DNA from: an uncultured Bacteriovorax sp.
Lineage (GTDB): Bacteria > Bdellovibrionota > Bacteriovoracia > Bacteriovoracales > Bacteriovoracaceae
Length of the DNA: 15,826 nt
Reading direction: 5' to 3'
NCBI GenBank assembly: GCA_946482295.1
Contig: CAMLRB010000070.1
Location: forward strand, 1-15,826
Made by a program: the position numbers and the translations under genes. Position 1 is the stretch's first letter. Every line of letters starts with the position of its first letter. Under the pieces are notes generated by a model, which worked only from the letters and a program-made list of their open reading frames with translations, did no database searches and was not told where the DNA came from. Of the stretch, positions 1-5,900 are shown in pieces.

Positions 1-1
1 G

Positions 2-511
2 CGTTCATTTAAAAGAAAACTGAAAAAGGGATTTCTTCCTTACTGGAATAGAACACTGGATTTTTGGGTATGGAAATACTACTACGACCAAATCCTGGAT
101 ACGTTTAATACGTCTTTCGATTCTTTTGGAAACGTTTCCCTTATGATTCTCTCTCGTTTTTCATATATCAAGCGCCACTTTCCAAAGGCCCTGGAGCTTT
201 TTGAGGCCAACGAGCAGATTATTTTGATTGAACTTTTGAGATCAAAAATCATTCTTAAAAAAGATATTGAGCTTATGAGTGATATCGATTTGGGGATCGA
301 AGCGCGCCTTGATTTAATCAAAAAGATTGAAAACAAACTTGATATCTTTATCTATAATCACGATTTGGAAATTTTGGTGAAAAACCCAAGAGCGTTCGAT
401 TCATTCTTGCTTGCTCTCGCTGGACAAAATGTTCTACAAAAGAAAAATCGCGAATTGCCTGAGTGGACAAAACCAGCAGAAACGAAATTCATCATTCCTA
501 ATTTCGGCTAA
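2..511 (+). CDS. Unrecognised protein, 3' part only
   Basis: The frame is open from the first bases of the window to TAA at 509-511, giving 169 visible residues. An ATG at 143 exists, but the frame upstream of it is open with ordinary codon use and a protein-like, aromatic-rich stretch (residues WNRTLDFWVWKYYYDQ), so I read this as the C-terminal part of a gene starting outside the window rather than a 122-aa gene. The visible part is helical and charged, with no signal peptide, membrane segment or motif that I recognise. The 3' end overlaps the convergent anti-sigma-like gene by 14 bases. Function not assigned. Confidence 0.7.
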   Translation, partial: RSFKRKLKKGFLPYWNRTLDFWVWKYYYDQILDTFNTSFDSFGNVSLMILSRFSYIKRHFPKALELFEANEQIILIELLRSKIILKKDIELMSDIDLGIEARLDLIKKIENKLDIFIYNHDLEILVKNPRAFDSFLLALAGQNVLQKKNRELPEWTKPAETKFIIPNFG

Positions 512-968
512 GAACTCTTCCGGAAATTTCAAGAGTCGTTGTAGTTCCGACAATCGCACCAATTAGCCAGACGATTGAAAACTCCATAAACAATTCAGGC
601 TTCATGATTAAGAAAAAACTCACTGATGTGAGAATGAGCATGAATGTCGAAAGTGTTTTCTGATAGCGTAGGGCGCGGATTTCATCGCGTTTTAAGATAA
701 GACTCATCATAAGGACACTGGTCGTTGTGAAAAAAGCTCCACAAAGCATATAACAAACCGAGTCGCCCAAAAACATGAATGAATGCATGAGATTGTAATC
801 GATATTAAATGTTTTGATTCCAAACTGCGGACAAATAGAAAGGGTACAAACAGCGGTGAGAAGGTGAATAACAAAAACCTTCAATAAGAGCGTGCGTCGA
901 TCAGGCATAAGTTCGCTTTGAACTTTGCTCAGAATATTCTCAGAAATTTTTGAAGGAATTTTATTCAT
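498..968 (-). CDS. Four-helix membrane protein with cysteines, putative anti-sigma factor
   Basis: 156 aa. A short soluble N-terminus (about residues 1-26) is followed by four hydrophobic segments (roughly 27-46, 60-92, 103-122, 128-147). Four cysteines sit in or beside the first two segments: C41, C46 in CPQFG, and C72 and C76 in CYMLCG; H35 and H62 are close by. The gene overlaps the ECF sigma gene by 8 bases (ATGAATAA), so the two are co-translated. Known biology: membrane anti-sigma factors are often encoded directly after their ECF sigma, and some with cysteines in their membrane part (for example NrsF of Caulobacter, which has six helices) respond to metals. Inference: this protein holds the sigma factor at the membrane until a thiol-reactive metal or oxidant is sensed through the cysteines. 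I cannot name the family with certainty. Confidence 0.7.
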   Translation of the reverse strand: MNKIPSKISENILSKVQSELMPDRRTLLLKVFVIHLLTAVCTLSICPQFGIKTFNIDYNLMHSFMFLGDSVCYMLCGAFFTTTSVLMMSLILKRDEIRALRYQKTLSTFMLILTSVSFFLIMKPELFMEFSIVWLIGAIVGTTTTLEISGRVLSRN

Positions 969-1488
969 AAACTTCTTCCTTTTTTAATCTGTTCAATAGT
1001 CGACTCACTGTTTTTCTAAGCGAAACTTCAGACTTGTTCAGCTGAGCAGCGATCTCCTGATAACTCAATTCATCGATAAACTTCAGAGTGAGGAGATTTT
1101 TTTCGTTATCTTGAAGTCGATCCATAAAACCCAAATCCATTTCCTCTTTTTGTGACTCATCTGTTTCCGTGGCCAGTTTTTCGTGTTTGCGATCGCGTCT
1201 GGTCTGCGAACGAACATGATCTAAAAAACTGCTGCGAGCGATGACAAATAACCATTGTTCAAAAGTATATTTGTCACTGAAAAGGTGTTTGCTTTCATGC
1301 ACTTTAAGAAAAACTTTTTGCACGAGATCTTCAGCGTCTGCATTGTTTCTTAATTTCGAAAGCAGGTAGCTGAAAACTTTGTCTGCAAATCGGCGGTATA
1401 GTTCTTCGAATGCCGCATAAGCTTCATGAGGAGCACTGGTTTGATAGATGCTCATTAATTCTTCGGAGGACTTTAAGGACAAATTCAC
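961..1488 (-). CDS. ECF-type RNA polymerase sigma factor
   Basis: 175 aa, usual size for a group IV (ECF) sigma. Region 2 spans about residues 22-98, with the region 2.2 core AEDLVQKVFLKV at 52-63 and the 2.4-type segment WLFVIARSSFLDHVR at 79-93. A charged linker leads to region 4 at about 125-170, with a helix-turn-helix around LSYQEIAAQLNKSEVSLRK (141-159). Start is GTG at 1488, chosen because AAGGA (plus-strand 1495-1499) lies 6 bases upstream; no extra-cytoplasmic accessory domain follows. The gene is upstream of and overlapping the putative anti-sigma gene, and divergent from the secreted/MerP/MerT-like cluster. The symmetric gap between the two arms suggests that the sigma drives both its own operon and the divergent genes. 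Family assignment is firm; regulon is inferred. Confidence 0.93.
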   Translation of the reverse strand: MNLSLKSSEELMSIYQTSAPHEAYAAFEELYRRFADKVFSYLLSKLRNNADAEDLVQKVFLKVHESKHLFSDKYTFEQWLFVIARSSFLDHVRSQTRRDRKHEKLATETDESQKEEMDLGFMDRLQDNEKNLLTLKFIDELSYQEIAAQLNKSEVSLRKTVSRLLNRLKKEEVYE

Positions 1489-1501
1489 CAGTTTTCCTTT
1501 T

Positions 1502-1550
1502 CTAAAATGAATACGTCACAAAGGCCGAAGATGTGACGTATAACGATTAG
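1502..1550. promoter_or_regulatory. Symmetric divergent promoter/operator, two interleaved ECF-type promoters
   Basis: Seen: a perfect interrupted palindrome, CTAA-N5-ATACGTCACA-N11-TGTGACGTAT-N5-TTAG, with 10-bp arms at 1511-1520 and 1532-1541 and outer 4-bp arms at 1502-1505 and 1547-1550. Read in either direction it gives GTCACA, 16 bases, CGTAT, which has the layout of an ECF promoter (-35, about 16 bp, CGT-containing -10). The -35 of one promoter and the -10 of the other share one arm. Predicted starts fall near the outer TTAG/CTAA elements, leaving about 25 bases of leader for the rightward gene and about 15 for the sigma gene, each containing a Shine-Dalgarno site. A dimeric repressor site is the alternative reading. 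Confidence 0.6.
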
Positions 1551-1573
1551 TACATCTTACAACGAGGATTCGC

Positions 1574-2218
1574 GTGCGGACAAAAACTTTCTTATTGACC
1601 CTTTTGCTCGGCTTTTCAATAAGTTCCCCGGCCTGGTCGCACCCTGTGGCCTATAAAGGTTCCTATTCGATCATGACCTGGAATAATCCGGAAATGACCG
1701 ACTGGATGTTCACTCATAGTTTCACGTCCCAACAATCAGTTTCTCTCCATTATTTAAGGAATGAGACGAAGGAAGGTGAGCGCGAATTTTACCTGCCTGC
1801 TGTGAATTTTTTGGCCAAACGTTGGAATGAATTAAATTCTCAGGCCAATCTCTATCTCACTGTTGGTCACGGAGGTGAGAAAGTGGGAACGTCGCTTAAA
1901 GACACATCCATTCTCGCCTTGGAAACAGATTGGGAATCGCGCGAGTTTTACATTTCATTTAAGCAGGAAGCTCTACTTACTCACCGTGATTCATCAAAGA
2001 ACATCTATACATCAAGACTGCGTGGAGGATTTGCTCCTTATGTTGCGAGTTTTGAAGAAATCAATTCGTGGTTCATTTTGCAATTGGAAAAATCTAATAA
2101 GAGTATGAGTGAGTATACGCTTACACCACTCATCCGCATGTTTTACAAAAACGTTCTGGTTGAAACAGGCGTAAGTCACAAAGGTGAAGCGCAATTTAAT
2201 TTTATGGTCCATTTTTAA
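1574..2218 (+). CDS. Secreted protein of unknown function, first gene of metal-related cluster
   Basis: 214 aa from a GTG start; GAGGA at 1564-1568 is 5 bases upstream and no better in-frame start exists. Residues 1-22 form a signal peptide (hydrophobic 6-18, SPAWS before cleavage). If cut after S22 the mature protein begins with His (HPVAYKGS). The rest is rich in alternating polar/aromatic residues and ends in FMVHF; a terminal Phe is typical of outer-membrane barrels, so a small barrel or a beta-rich periplasmic protein are both possible. It has no cysteine. The next gene begins 13 bases after its stop, so it is co-transcribed with the MerP-like and MerT-like genes. I do not recognise the family; a metal-related role is inferred only from context. 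Confidence 0.8.
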   Translation: MRTKTFLLTLLLGFSISSPAWSHPVAYKGSYSIMTWNNPEMTDWMFTHSFTSQQSVSLHYLRNETKEGEREFYLPAVNFLAKRWNELNSQANLYLTVGHGGEKVGTSLKDTSILALETDWESREFYISFKQEALLTHRDSSKNIYTSRLRGGFAPYVASFEEINSWFILQLEKSNKSMSEYTLTPLIRMFYKNVLVETGVSHKGEAQFNFMVHF

Positions 2219-2231
2219 GATAGGGGAAAAA

Positions 2232-2507
2232 ATGAAAGCATTAGTATTGGCCTTAACACTTTTAACATCATCGAGTTTATTCGCTGGAGAAAAAGTCAGC
2301 ATTACTGTTAAAGGAATGGTTTGTTCATTTTGCTCGCAGGGAATAACAAAGAAGTTTAAAGAAGTACCGGCCGTAAAAGAAGTTAAAGTTGATCTCGATA
2401 AGCATCTAGTGAGTCTTGAGCTTCAAGAAAATCAAAAACTAGATGATGAAGCGATTAACAAGATTCTTACTGATTCTGGTTATTCAGTAGAGAAAATTGC
2501 GAGATAA
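2232..2507 (+). CDS. MerP-like periplasmic heavy-metal-binding (HMA domain) protein
   Basis: 91 aa. Start ATG at 2232 is chosen over an upstream in-frame ATG at 2184 because it has AGGGG at 2222-2226 and begins a clean signal peptide (residues 1-18, LFA before cleavage). The mature 73 residues form a single heavy-metal-associated domain: GMVCSFC at 28-34 is the GMxCxxC metal loop (C31, C34), followed by the beta-alpha pattern VKEVKVDLDKHLVSLEL and a C-terminal DSGYSVEKI. Total length and layout match the classic periplasmic mercury carrier MerP (91 aa with signal), but the same fold serves copper, so the metal cannot be named from sequence. It lies between the secreted-protein gene and the MerT-like gene; three bases separate it from the latter. 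Likely role: capture a soft metal in the periplasm and pass it to the membrane partner. Confidence 0.88.
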   Translation: MKALVLALTLLTSSSLFAGEKVSITVKGMVCSFCSQGITKKFKEVPAVKEVKVDLDKHLVSLELQENQKLDDEAINKILTDSGYSVEKIAR

Positions 2508-2510
2508 AAA

Positions 2511-2900
2511 ATGGACGCTCTCAAAAAAAATATCTGGGTATCTTTTTTTAGTCTCTTCACCTCGATGAGCACTCTTATCTGCTGTGCGCTTCCGGCCCTT
2601 TTAGTATCGCTTGGGTTGGGAGCGACAATGGTTGGACTCATTACCACGTTTCCCAGTCTCATTTGGATTTCAGAAAATAAGTGGCCTGTCTTTGGTGGAT
2701 CATTTCTCATGCTGGCGATCAGCTCTTACATGCAGTACCGAGCGCGTTTTCTTCCATGTCCATTAGATCCGGATGCAGCGAGGGCCTGCACTAATGCAAG
2801 AGTATGGTCGAAGAGAATTACGATCTTTTCAATCGGTGTGTGGATAATTGGATTTAGCTTCGCGCTTTTACCGTACGTGCTGGAATATTTTTCGCGATAA
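2511..2900 (+). CDS. MerT-like metal transport membrane protein
   Basis: 129 aa. Hydrophobic segments at about 8-34 (possibly running to 46), 58-76 and 103-125. A vicinal pair C24-C25 in the first helix (LICCALPALLVSLGLGA) is at the same position as in mercuric transporter MerT, where it accepts metal from MerP. The loop between helices 2 and 3 carries C83 and C93 (CPLDPDAARAC), as the cytoplasmic loop of MerT carries its second pair, though ten residues apart here rather than six. The gene starts three bases after the MerP-like stop with only a weak GAGA upstream, suggesting translational coupling. No MerA reductase or MerR is seen in the window. The 3' end overlaps the convergent 4-TM gene by 47 bases. 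MerT-like is well supported; mercury as substrate is not. Confidence 0.8.
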   Translation: MDALKKNIWVSFFSLFTSMSTLICCALPALLVSLGLGATMVGLITTFPSLIWISENKWPVFGGSFLMLAISSYMQYRARFLPCPLDPDAARACTNARVWSKRITIFSIGVWIIGFSFALLPYVLEYFSR

Positions 2901-3288
2901 AGAAATAAGCAGCACCATAGAGAAATGCTGGTAAAATGGCAAAAGGTGTTTCGAAGAAAGCGAGAAGCAGACAACCAGCACTCGACATGGCGGCATAAAA
3001 TTTTAAATAAACTTGTGCGGCCCTCATCTCTCTCCAGTAGAGAATATAGACAACTAAATGGGCCACTAAAAAAAGCATGATACTAAAAGTTAAGCTCTGC
3101 AGATAAACTTTGTAGAGCTGCACTTGAAAGTCAGGTGAATCCGTAATTGTTTTTACGTATTTGAGATAAGCATTGTAATTGCTTACGCGAAAGTAGATCC
3201 AAAGTGAAAGAGCAATATCACAGAAGAAAGAACCAAGAGCAATGAGAGTTTTTTCCTGGGACTTACTCAGCAACGATTCCACCATCAA
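2854..3288 (-). CDS. Four-helix integral membrane protein of unknown function
   Basis: 144 aa with four hydrophobic stretches (about 16-35, 62-86, 92-110, 112-132) and a basic C-terminus (KNIPARTVKARS). No motif is recognised. The start (tandem ATG at 3288/3285) lies 26 bases inside the 3' end of the upstream secreted-protein gene, so the two are one transcription unit. Its last 47 bases overlap the 3' end of the MerT-like gene on the other strand. The reading frame is full length and of good composition, so I take it as real despite that overlap. Function not assigned. Confidence 0.7.
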   Translation of the reverse strand: MMVESLLSKSQEKTLIALGSFFCDIALSLWIYFRVSNYNAYLKYVKTITDSPDFQVQLYKVYLQSLTFSIMLFLVAHLVVYILYWREMRAAQVYLKFYAAMSSAGCLLLAFFETPFAILPAFLYGAAYFFIAKNIPARTVKARS

Positions 3289-3763
3289 CAGAAAGTCCTA
3301 ATTTAATCTCAGCTGTTTTTTCAGTAAGAACTTTAGCGACCCATTCTTTATTTTGAAGATCATTTAAATCGATTTCATCCATTTCACCGAACTCTTGTCC
3401 TAAGAGATAGATTTCGCCGAATGCTGTTTTGCCGTTATCTTTCTTGCCGATCAAGATAAGTTTGTAAGCACAAGTGAGAAGTCTCCATCCAGGAAGCATT
3501 TCTGAAAGTGAGCCTTTTTTTACTTTAAGTGAGTAATCAATTTCGTTGATTTTTTTCACCCAAGTCTGTGGGTAACGAATCGATTCTTTGCGAACGCCAT
3601 TATGATCAAAATGGCAACTCATAACGGCCTGCCAGTCAGTGAGTTTAATTGCAGGTGCGTTCAAGCGTCCATTCACTTCGGGAGTTTTAAAGCTCACGAC
3701 GTCTGCAAAAAGAGTTGATGAAAAAAGAAGGGCGACAATGATGACGATAGATTTTGTTTTCAT
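3263..3763 (-). CDS. Secreted protein of unknown function
   Basis: 166 aa. Residues 1-20 are a signal peptide (LFSSTLFA before cleavage). The mature part is soluble and beta-rich in pattern, with two cysteines (in VMSCHF and LLTCAY) that could form a disulfide, and an acidic segment GEMDEIDLNDLQNKEW near the C-terminus. I do not recognise the family. The upstream gap (3764-3819) is AT-rich and holds a possible -10 on this strand (TAAAAT, plus-strand 3779-3784) but no clear Shine-Dalgarno site. It overlaps the downstream 4-TM gene by 26 bases, suggesting that the two proteins act together at the envelope; that is inference from arrangement alone. Confidence 0.75.
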   Translation of the reverse strand: MKTKSIVIIVALLFSSTLFADVVSFKTPEVNGRLNAPAIKLTDWQAVMSCHFDHNGVRKESIRYPQTWVKKINEIDYSLKVKKGSLSEMLPGWRLLTCAYKLILIGKKDNGKTAFGEIYLLGQEFGEMDEIDLNDLQNKEWVAKVLTEKTAEIKLGLSVDGGIVAE

Positions 3764-3804
3764 TTGAAAAGTTTAAAAATTTTAGAAGCTAATGGATAGT
3801 TTTT

Positions 3805-3813
3805 TGTTAGAAT
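3805..3813 (+). promoter_or_regulatory. Extended -10 promoter giving a probable leaderless mRNA
   Basis: TG at 3805-3806, one base, then TAGAAT at 3808-3813 form an extended -10; no good -35 is present 16-18 bases upstream, which extended -10 promoters tolerate. A start point seven bases downstream falls on or beside the A of the ATG at 3820, and there is no Shine-Dalgarno site before that ATG. Confidence 0.4.
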
Positions 3814-3819
3814 TGACTC

Positions 3820-4104
3820 ATGAAGAAATTAATTATTATTCTCCTTACGACAATCGCAGCAACGGCCACGGGCCTTTACTTCCGCCCAAGTTACACACTC
3901 ATAGGCCAGTTAGACTGGGTCAATGTCCTCACAAAAGGGTATTTCGTAGGTTCATTTCAGAAAGTTTTCACCCAAGGAATGCTGGATGAATCCTTTATGT
4001 TCGTCATGTACTTTACTGGCGGGGGATTTCTTCTTGGGTTGATTCTTGCGTTTATGCTTGGTGGGAAAGGCCCAAAAGGGTCGGCCAAGAAAGCGAAGAA
4101 ATAA
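3820..4104 (+). CDS. Small two-helix membrane protein of unknown function
   Basis: 94 aa. Hydrophobic segment at about 3-20 (signal anchor or uncleaved signal), a middle soluble part with aromatic residues (GYFVGSFQKVFTQGMLDESF), a second helix at about 62-81 with GGGFLLGLILAFMLGG, and a basic tail GKGPKGSAKKAKK that should be cytoplasmic. No family recognised. It is a single-gene unit: divergent from the secreted-protein gene 56 bases away, convergent with smpB 4 bases beyond its stop, with its own terminator inside smpB. No ribosome-binding site is visible, see the leaderless promoter call. Confidence 0.72.
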   Translation: MKKLIIILLTTIAATATGLYFRPSYTLIGQLDWVNVLTKGYFVGSFQKVFTQGMLDESFMFVMYFTGGGFLLGLILAFMLGGKGPKGSAKKAKK

Positions 4105-4108
4105 TAAT

Positions 4109-4561
4109 CTAGTCGTCGTAATTTCCACGCTGCAGATTTCTCTGCACGCTTTTTTCTTTATCACTTTCGCGTTTATCGTGAAGTTTTTTCGGTTTAGCGA
4201 GAGCGAACTCTAGTTTTACGAGTGAATCTTTAAAATAAATCTTTGTAACAACGAGTGAGAGTTGCTGCGTTTTCATCTGGTGATAAATGCGAGCTATCTG
4301 AACTTTATTCAAGAGCAGTTTCTTCACGCGAGCTTCTGTATGGTTGTGGATATTTCCAAAAGCGTAGTGGGGAATAAGCACGTTATAGGCCCACACTTCC
4401 CCGTTGTTATCAATCATCACGTACGCTTCTTGAAGATTAACTTTTCCCTCGCGCAGAACTTTAACTTCCGTTCCCTGCAAGACCATACCGGCTTCGAAAA
4501 ATTCTTTCAAAGAATAGTCAAAACCTGCACGTTTATTAGTACCGATGATTTTCATGCCCAT
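4109..4561 (-). CDS. smpB: SsrA-binding protein SmpB
   Basis: 150 aa, near the family's usual 150-160. SmpB binds tmRNA and brings it to stalled ribosomes for trans-translation in the cytoplasm. Family features in order: NKRAGFDYSLKEFFEAGMVLQGTEVKVLREGKVNLQEAY (9-47), which holds the signature GTEVKxLRxGKxNL; the tmRNA-binding barrel with HYAFGNIHNH and KKLLLNK; YFKDSLVKLEFALAKPKKLHDKRE (109-132); and a basic tail (DKEKSVQRNLQR) that folds in the decoding centre. It is the last gene of the tsaD-rsmA-FadL-like operon, one base after the preceding stop. There is no clear Shine-Dalgarno site, and MGMK offers a second ATG two codons later (4555); I kept the first. No tmRNA gene was found in the window. 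Confidence 0.96.
   Translation of the reverse strand: MGMKIIGTNKRAGFDYSLKEFFEAGMVLQGTEVKVLREGKVNLQEAYVMIDNNGEVWAYNVLIPHYAFGNIHNHTEARVKKLLLNKVQIARIYHQMKTQQLSLVVTKIYFKDSLVKLEFALAKPKKLHDKRESDKEKSVQRNLQRGNYDD
4129..4155 (+). terminator. Rho-independent terminator for the 94-aa gene, embedded in smpB
   Basis: GC plus TGCAGA (4129-4136), loop TTTC (4137-4140), then TCTGCA (4141-4146), one bulged C, GC (4148-4149), followed by six T (4150-4155). This gives an 8-bp stem with one bulge and a U tract, starting 24 bases after the stop of the rightward gene. It lies on the antisense strand of the smpB C-terminal coding region. Confidence 0.72.
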
Positions 4562-4562
4562 A

Positions 4563-5900
4563 TTAGAAATTAAATTTTATCCCGAGGTTGGCGCTTAAAA
4601 GATATCCACCGATATCATATCCAGGGGCACCAATCTTGTCACCCGCTGATCCATTTTCCTGGCCAGTTGTTTTTGTGACGTGTTTATCTTTAAGTTTGTG
4701 ATACTGAAGCGCAGAACCAAGTTGAACATCTTTTCCCCAAATAACCATGCGATACTGAAGGCCAGCAGCTCCAATCATTGAATCAGTATCCACACTGTTT
4801 CCAGATCCTGAAAAATCACCTTTAAGCGGAGTCATTCTATAGGCCACACCCAGTAGTGTTGACCAGCGGTTTGTCATGTTCCACTTTAAACCTAGTTTAG
4901 GATTGATCGTGTCACGCACTTCAATGCGCTCATAATTTGAACTTGGGACAATGACTCCGCCATTTTTAGCGATGTTTATTGTTGGGGTTTTATAGTTTGT
5001 CCACATTTGATATTCAACGGCCATAAAGGCCTCTAGTGAACTTGTAGAATCAGATTTAAGGGAGCCACCTAAACGGAATGTATGCGGTTCATAGAAAATC
5101 ATGGTTGAGATTGTCGAATCAAAAAGAGCCAGTGAAGGGTTGTTGATTTCCCCCGATGCTACGGCCTTTAGATTTGATTTCATCTCTTGTTGATAAGTGA
5201 AGTAGAGATTGCTTGCATCGAATTTTTTTGTCACAGACGCAATCGCGCCCAACGATGGTGAAATTTTGGACTGAGCTCTGGCCCACGAGCCATAAGCAGC
5301 GCCATTGAGGCTGAGATTTGTTTTTACATCAGCAGAGGCCTGGAAACCAATTATTGTTCCCAGTGAAAATGAGAGATTGTCATCCCATTTTTTTGCGAAA
5401 TTGAGAAAGATTGAAGTTCGCGTGTGACGAGAGCGATACATGACATACTCTGGAAGAAATGGATCTCCTGAGTTGGTTTCAATCAAATGTCCGATAGGAA
5501 GAAAGACAGATAGACCCAGCGTTCCCATATGACGTTGTCCACCCACAGGTACTGCTAAGTGAATGGCTGAACCGTGAAATTTATTAAAGTTCGTTTTCGC
5601 ATTTCCGTAAGTCGTCGCAGGAGATCCTGTCGAGTTTGTTGAATTGGCAATGACAATATTATTGATGTCTTTGAAATGCGTGGCCGTTGAACTGGCCTGC
5701 AAAAGAACATTGAAATTTTCGGAAAATCCTAAAAGAGAAGCATTGTAATAGTTATTACTCGGATCATTTTCATCTAAGTTCGATTGATTACCAAGTGCGG
5801 ATGTTGAATAGCTGGATCCAAAAAGTTCTGGATAGCTAGCATTTGCAAGTGGTGATCCGAGGGATGTGATGAGGAGTGTAACTAAAAAAAGCGTCTTCAT
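4563..5900 (-). CDS. FadL/OMPP1-type outer-membrane transport protein
   Basis: 445 aa, the usual size for the FadL/TodX family, whose 14-stranded barrels pass hydrophobic compounds such as long-chain fatty acids across the outer membrane. Signal peptide 1-21 (LANA before cleavage); then a N-terminal plug-like stretch (YSTSALGNQSNLDENDPSNNYYNASLLG region, the place where family members have the SAxAGxxxxAxxxxxxxxNPA-like motif), alternating amphipathic strands throughout, and a final strand ending in KFNF with terminal Phe. Glycine and aromatic content and two long extracellular-type loops (about 90-105 and 400-425) fit a barrel. It starts with an ATGA overlap on rsmA and is one base from smpB, so it is embedded in a translation-gene operon. 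The substrate is unknown; FadL membership is likely but the plug motif is divergent. Confidence 0.75.
   Translation of the reverse strand: MKTLFLVTLLITSLGSPLANASYPELFGSSYSTSALGNQSNLDENDPSNNYYNASLLGFSENFNVLLQASSTATHFKDINNIVIANSTNSTGSPATTYGNAKTNFNKFHGSAIHLAVPVGGQRHMGTLGLSVFLPIGHLIETNSGDPFLPEYVMYRSRHTRTSIFLNFAKKWDDNLSFSLGTIIGFQASADVKTNLSLNGAAYGSWARAQSKISPSLGAIASVTKKFDASNLYFTYQQEMKSNLKAVASGEINNPSLALFDSTISTMIFYEPHTFRLGGSLKSDSTSSLEAFMAVEYQMWTNYKTPTINIAKNGGVIVPSSNYERIEVRDTINPKLGLKWNMTNRWSTLLGVAYRMTPLKGDFSGSGNSVDTDSMIGAAGLQYRMVIWGKDVQLGSALQYHKLKDKHVTKTTGQENGSAGDKIGAPGYDIGGYLLSANLGIKFNF

Noticed and set aside
143..511. ATG at 143 as a gene start
   Set aside because: The same frame is open and protein-like back to base 2, so the gene most likely starts before the window.
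514..536. Hairpin ACTCTT-N11-AAGAGT just after the stop of the first gene
   Set aside because: Six-bp stem with an 11-base loop but no T tract on either strand; not enough for a terminator call.
1511..1541. CRP-type operator
   Set aside because: The half-sites are in the order TCACA...TGTGA, the reverse of TGTGA-N6-TCACA, and the spacing is 11.
2184..2231. Upstream ATG extending the MerP-like protein by 16 residues
   Set aside because: It lies inside the preceding gene, has no Shine-Dalgarno site, and would bury the signal peptide.
2012..2302. 96-aa antisense reading frame across the secreted-protein gene
   Set aside because: Shadow of two real coding regions; no ribosome-binding site and no family resemblance.
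3792..3989. 65-aa frame overlapping the small membrane protein gene
   Set aside because: Alternative frame with unlikely composition; the 94-aa frame has the helices and the basic tail of a real membrane protein.
4072..4090. GGCCC/GGG inverted repeat near the end of the 94-aa gene
   Set aside because: Short imperfect stem within coding sequence with no U tract; the better terminator is at 4129-4155.
4672..4682. TGTGACGTG inside the FadL-like gene as a second ECF site
   Set aside because: On the relevant strand no CGTAT stands 16 bases after GTCACA, and it is inside a coding region.
5228..5236. TGTCACA inside the FadL-like gene as an ECF -35
   Set aside because: No matching CGT-type -10 at proper spacing ahead of any gene on that strand.
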